64,000 nucleotides of DNA, from positions 2,775,001 through 2,839,000 of the forward strand of contig NZ_CP113524.1 in the NCBI RefSeq assembly GCF_026723765.1, given 5' to 3'. Position numbers and translations under genes: made by a program. Source of the stretch: Lacrimispora xylanolytica. GTDB taxonomy: Bacteria > Bacillota > Clostridia > Lachnospirales > Lachnospiraceae. Positions 60,544 to 64,000 of the stretch are shown here, piece by piece (position 1 is the stretch's first letter; every line of letters begins with the position of its first letter). The notes under the pieces were generated by a model. The model ran no database searches, was not told the DNA's origin, and saw only the letters and a program-made list of their open reading frames with translations.

Positions 60544-61164
60544 TTAGATGTTAATGACAGAACCTGCTGATGCCATCTGTTCCGTAATCGCCATCATGTT
60601 CACGATTTGTCCGACCCCCAGGGTCGATTTCACAGAATAGTAATCTGCACACGTTCCGCAGATTTTAATCTGGGTTCCAGCCTTCTCAAGCTCTAAAAGA
60701 TCATCTAATGTATTGGCCCCCTCCACCGTAAGAAGAACGCCTGAATTAAAAAACAATACTGCCTTTGGCGGAGTCTCTAGCTGGGTGAGTGAGAACAGAA
60801 ATCCTTTTATCAGAATTTTGCCAAGCTCCTCACTTCCCTGTCCCATGTAATTTTTACTAACAACAACCACTAACCCGCTATCCTTTTTCCGAATAGGAAT
60901 CCCCTCTTTAACAGACTGGATCATGAGCTGCTCCTGTGCCTTGGCCGGAACCTTTATGGTAACCCGATAGCTTCCAGAATGAAGCATTTCTTCCTCGGCT
61001 GTATAGCCGTTTCCTTCTGCCATATTTTTCAAATTATCACATGCAGGCTGATTGTCTACAAGAACCTGTATTTCTCCACCCTCCAGCGCAAGTTCTGCGG
61101 CTGCTTTTTTGGCTAATACCACTGGTACCGGGCAGGCTTTTCCCATCGCATCGATTATTTTCAT
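60544..61164 (-). CDS. yedF: Selenium metabolism protein YedF (TusA-DsrE fusion)
   Basis: This 206-residue protein joins an N-terminal TusA-like domain (IIDAMGKACPVPVVLAKKA, with the Cys-Pro-x-Pro motif near residue 11) to a C-terminal DsrE-like domain (VVVSKNYMGQGSEELGKIL near residue 100 and a Cys pair in ICGTCADYYS). It probably relays selenium as a perselenide from the PLP lyase to SelD. It lies between the lyase and DUF3343 genes in one operon. Confidence 0.93.
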   Translation of the reverse strand: MKIIDAMGKACPVPVVLAKKAAAELALEGGEIQVLVDNQPACDNLKNMAEGNGYTAEEEMLHSGSYRVTIKVPAKAQEQLMIQSVKEGIPIRKKDSGLVVVVSKNYMGQGSEELGKILIKGFLFSLTQLETPPKAVLFFNSGVLLTVEGANTLDDLLELEKAGTQIKICGTCADYYSVKSTLGVGQIVNMMAITEQMASAGSVINI

Positions 61165-61184
61165 ATCGGTTAACTCCTTTTGGA

Positions 61185-62288
61185 TTAAGTTAAGTCGCGT
61201 AACGCTTTTATAGCAAATTCCACTTCTTCTAAGGTATTCATATGGAAGAAGGAAAAGCGGACCGCTCCCTTATCCTTCGTTCCCAGGGCCTCATGCATAA
61301 GCGGAGCACAATGTGCTCCGGCACGTACGCTGATATCATATCTTTCATTCAACTCATATGCCAGCTCGCTGCTGCCAATATCAGCTGCATTAATCGATAC
61401 CACTGGAGTCCGTGAAACAGAATTAAAATCACCGTAAACGGTAATGGAGTGCATCTTCTTTAATTCCGTCACAAAATAATCTGCAAGCTCCAAAGCCTGG
61501 TTCAAAAACAGTTCTCTTTTATCACTTACATAACGAACGCCTGCCAAAAGGCCTGCAATGCCATGGCAGTTTTGGGTCCCTGCCTCCAAACGCTCCGGCA
61601 TCTCTTCCGGCCCTGTTTTTGAATAGGTATTACTTCCACTTCCTCCCGTATAAAGGGGTGATATGGAAAATTCCGGCTTTACGCATATACAGCCGGTTCC
61701 CTGAGGACCATACAGAGATTTATGTCCGCTGAAACAAAGTGCAGTTATGTTCATGGCTTTCATATCAATTGGCAAAAGCCCTACCGATTGGGATGCATCC
61801 ACAATAAAAAAGATGCCTTTTCTCTTACAGAGTTCTCCAACTGCTGAAATGTCATATCCATTCCCAGTTACATTTGACGCATGAGTCATTACAATTGCAT
61901 CGGTATCCGGACGAATGGCACCTTCCAGCTCCATCAAATCAAGCCTTCCTTTTTCATCCACAGGAACAATCGTAAAATCTCCTCTTCGATAAATGGGTCT
62001 GAGTACGCTATTATGTTCCGCAGCAGTCGTAACAATGTGTCTCTGTATAGACCCGATCGTCTGGTTCAACGCCATGGTGGCGTTTTGACAGAATGCAACG
62101 TGTATCTCGTTTTCTCCCCCCACAAAGCGGGCAATTTCCTGCCTTGCGCTTGTTATACATCGAAGTCCTTCCATGGAAGACTTATTCACCCCTCTGGAGG
62201 AATTACCGTAGGAAAGCATTGCAGTTGTAACCGCATCAATCACGCATTGCGGCTTGGGCATTGAAGTAGCAGCACTATCAAAATACAT
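61185..62288 (-). CDS. Class V aminotransferase family cysteine desulfurase / selenocysteine lyase
   Basis: This 367-residue PLP enzyme of the CsdB/SufS-like group would release selenium (or sulfur) from selenocysteine (cysteine). It has an N-terminal YFDSAATSMPKPQCVIDAV, the PLP lysine in LCFSGHKSLYGPQGTGC near residue 188 and the catalytic Cys in VRAGAHCAPLMHEALGT near 330. Its neighbours yedF and selD point to selenium mobilisation rather than Fe-S assembly, though activity cannot be told from sequence. Confidence 0.88.
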   Translation of the reverse strand: MYFDSAATSMPKPQCVIDAVTTAMLSYGNSSRGVNKSSMEGLRCITSARQEIARFVGGENEIHVAFCQNATMALNQTIGSIQRHIVTTAAEHNSVLRPIYRRGDFTIVPVDEKGRLDLMELEGAIRPDTDAIVMTHASNVTGNGYDISAVGELCKRKGIFFIVDASQSVGLLPIDMKAMNITALCFSGHKSLYGPQGTGCICVKPEFSISPLYTGGSGSNTYSKTGPEEMPERLEAGTQNCHGIAGLLAGVRYVSDKRELFLNQALELADYFVTELKKMHSITVYGDFNSVSRTPVVSINAADIGSSELAYELNERYDISVRAGAHCAPLMHEALGTKDKGAVRFSFFHMNTLEEVEFAIKALRDLT

Positions 62289-62353
62289 AACTAAATCCTT
62301 TCTGATATCAGCCCTGGTCTGATATTCCTATTTTATATAGAATCTAAATTTCG

Positions 62354-63262
62354 TTACTGCAGTTCTTTATAATAATTAAGAAGATATGTGTGAAATAATT
62401 TTTGCACTGGCTGTAATATCATTTCTTTTTTCGATAATAAATAGAAATTCCTTTTAAACGTAAAATCTTTTAATTCAATGGTCTTTATCAATCCCATTTG
62501 GGTATACATGGCAGTCGAAGCCCGGGATACAAATGAAATACCGATGCCGCTTGAAACTGCCTGTAAAACACCATGTGTATTGTTAAAGGAACAGGCGGTG
62601 ATTAATTGATCAATTGTTAAATCCAAAGAGAGCAGGATTTTTTCCAGCTCCTTTCTGGTTCCTGATCCGTCTTCTCTCATAATAAAAGGTTGAGTACGAA
62701 GGAGCTTTATCAACACCTCCGGTGATATATTCTCCGGGGTTTTAAAACCAGAAGGAACAGCAAGCACCAATGTATCGTGGTAGAATGGAGTTTGTACAAA
62801 CCTGTTGCCGGAAAGCTTTGTTCCTGTGATACCAAAATCAAAAATACAGTTAGAAAGCAGCTTTCCTACTTGTTCACTGTCACTTTGCCTGACTTTAAAA
62901 AAGATATCGGGATAGCTTTTTTGAAATACAGCAATCAGGGACGGCAGCAGATATTGAGCGGGAACACTGGAAGCCAAAAGAGAGATTTCTCCTCTTATGC
63001 TGCTTCCTCCCTGGGATACCGTATGAATGGCTTCATCACGAAGAGCCAGCATGTTTTGCGCATAAACAAAAAAATCCAATCCGCTTTTTGTAGGGTAAAC
63101 TTCCTTTGTAGAGCGTATCAACAGCTGTGTACCCAATTCTTTTTCCAAAGAATTAATATGGGAACTGATCGTAGGCTGAGATAAATAAATGGTATCAGCC
63201 GCTTTTGAGAAACTGTTCAGCTTCGCCACATAAACAAATGCTTCAAGTTGCTTTAAATCCAT
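62354..63262 (-). CDS. Selenium-metabolism-associated LysR family regulator (copy 2)
   Basis: This 302-residue LysR regulator has an N-terminal helix-turn-helix (FSKAADTIYLSQPTISSHIN) and an effector domain. It is a close paralog of the LysR at 46804-47715, and the two bracket the selenium/betaine gene set. The ATG at 63262 aligns with the paralog's MDFKQLEAF start (MDLKQLEAF here). An upstream in-frame start would add a dozen residues without homology. It lies between selD and the PLP lyase gene on the same strand and may sense selenium or cysteine status. Confidence 0.87.
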   Translation of the reverse strand: MDLKQLEAFVYVAKLNSFSKAADTIYLSQPTISSHINSLEKELGTQLLIRSTKEVYPTKSGLDFFVYAQNMLALRDEAIHTVSQGGSSIRGEISLLASSVPAQYLLPSLIAVFQKSYPDIFFKVRQSDSEQVGKLLSNCIFDFGITGTKLSGNRFVQTPFYHDTLVLAVPSGFKTPENISPEVLIKLLRTQPFIMREDGSGTRKELEKILLSLDLTIDQLITACSFNNTHGVLQAVSSGIGISFVSRASTAMYTQMGLIKTIELKDFTFKRNFYLLSKKEMILQPVQKLFHTYLLNYYKELQ

Positions 63263-63309
63263 AGTGACACAACCTTTCAACCAAAAGATTCCTTCCAATA
63301 TGTAATGTA

Positions 63310-64000
63310 TTACCCTGATATAATCAGGTTTTTATCTTGACGTGTTATCACAGAGGCAACGCAAGAGCTTACGATTCCCATGTCACCCAGGTCTTTTAAT
63401 AGAGCCTCAGTATCTCTGGAATCAACACTGAACAAAAGACCGCCTGACGTCTGAGGATCAAACAATATTTCCTGCATTGGCTGGGAAACATGCTCAAACC
63501 GCAGTTTATCTTTTAGATATTTTCTGTTTTTCTGACCTCCGCCTGTGATCAAATATTCCTCCGCCAGTCTATAAGCTTCTTCTATATAATGTATCTTAGA
63601 GCAGTCTACTAAAATGGTATATTCCTCTGTAACCATTTCATTTAAATGTCCTAAAAAGCCAAATCCGGTCACATCAGTGCTTGCATGTACCCGGTATTTT
63701 TTACTTGCCTCTGCTCCGTACTTGTTCAATGTCTGCATGCTGTCAACCGCTTGTTCGAAGCTTTTTATAGAAGCCTCTCCCGCTTTATAAGAAGAGGTCA
63801 CCAGGCCCACCCCAAGGGGCTTGGTAAGTATAATATCATCACCAATGGAGCAATTATTATTTCTCATAATTCTTTGAGGATTTACAATGCCGGTGACTGA
63901 AAGTCCATACTTTGGTTCCTTATCTGCAATGGAATGGCCTCCGCAGAGTACTCCTCCTGCTTCTTTTACTTTTTCTGCCCCGCCCCTTAATATCTCACCT
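63310..64000 (-). CDS. selD: Selenide, water dikinase (C-terminal part)
   Basis: The minus-strand frame is open to the end of the window, so the N-terminal part, including the active Cys/Sec, lies outside. The visible 230 residues contain GGHSIADKEPKYGLSVTG, DDIILTKPLGVGLVTSSYK, the DVTGFGFLGHLNEM metal/nucleotide motif and FDPQTSGGLLFSV, all diagnostic of SelD. It makes selenophosphate from selenide and ATP for SelA. Whether this copy is itself a selenoprotein cannot be seen. Confidence 0.95.
   Translation of the reverse strand, partial: GEILRGGAEKVKEAGGVLCGGHSIADKEPKYGLSVTGIVNPQRIMRNNNCSIGDDIILTKPLGVGLVTSSYKAGEASIKSFEQAVDSMQTLNKYGAEASKKYRVHASTDVTGFGFLGHLNEMVTEEYTILVDCSKIHYIEEAYRLAEEYLITGGGQKNRKYLKDKLRFEHVSQPMQEILFDPQTSGGLLFSVDSRDTEALLKDLGDMGIVSSCVASVITRQDKNLIISG

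Noticed and set aside
1-64000. CRISPR arrays, prophage, insertion sequences, rRNA operons, origin of replication
   Set aside because: I found no regularly spaced direct repeats, transposase or phage structural genes, rRNA segments or DnaA-box clusters on reading the window.

Overview
The window looks like the chromosome of an anaerobic, spore-forming member of the Clostridia, most likely a Lachnospiraceae in the Lacrimispora / 'Clostridium' sphenoides neighbourhood. The reasons are moderate GC, strong AGGAGG-type ribosome binding sites, a spore photoproduct lyase, Csp-like subtilases, a ferredoxin-dependent 2-oxoacid oxidoreductase, hybrid cluster protein and a Stickland-type selenoprotein reductase. 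I see no phage, insertion sequence, CRISPR array or rRNA. The placement is inference from gene content; no search was run.

Layout. 1-8.3 kb is a mosaic of single genes: a YerC-type regulator, a HAD phosphatase, a tiny GTG-start lipoprotein, an orphan NMT1-type binding protein, an amine oxidase, an OFA-family transporter, a 2-hydroxyacid dehydrogenase and an OB-fold membrane protein. 8.3-14.2 kb holds a flavin reductase-like protein, then a spore-linked block: two tandem Csp-like subtilases, each behind the same sigma-G-like promoter and both with Gly in place of the catalytic Ser, then a DUF6512 membrane protein and spore photoproduct lyase. 14.4-18.6 kb carries a chemoreceptor and an Nramp transporter. 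18.6-22 kb is lon plus a TetR regulator that share an 18-bp operator. 22-26.5 kb is an ascorbate-type PTS operon containing a TrpA-like aldolase. 27-30.2 kb is a repeat-containing secreted protein divergent from a two-component system. 30.2-32.7 kb is korAB. 32.9-36.6 kb is a FecBCD-type importer led by a radical SAM/SPASM gene.

36.8-42.1 kb may be a small redox-stress regulon. An HxlR (YodB-like) regulator sits beside gapN, and a long promoter element recurs in front of gapN, azoR and a Cys-rich 48-residue membrane peptide. An orphan citC with two cre-like sites lies between them, and hcp follows.

46-64 kb is a nearly continuous minus-strand selenium island. It holds selD (partial), a selenium-linked LysR, a class-V PLP lyase, yedF, DUF3343, tRNA-Sec, selB, trxB, trxA, grdA (Sec), grdC, grdD, selA, grdI, grdH (Sec), a BCCT transporter and a second, paralogous LysR. 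Together these would import glycine betaine, reduce it with thioredoxin electrons, pass the acetyl group to phosphate through GrdC/GrdD, and make the selenoproteins needed. The glycine-specific grdE/grdB are not in the window, so I read this as a betaine reductase locus. Both selenoproteins are interrupted by in-frame UGA and would be truncated by standard gene calling.
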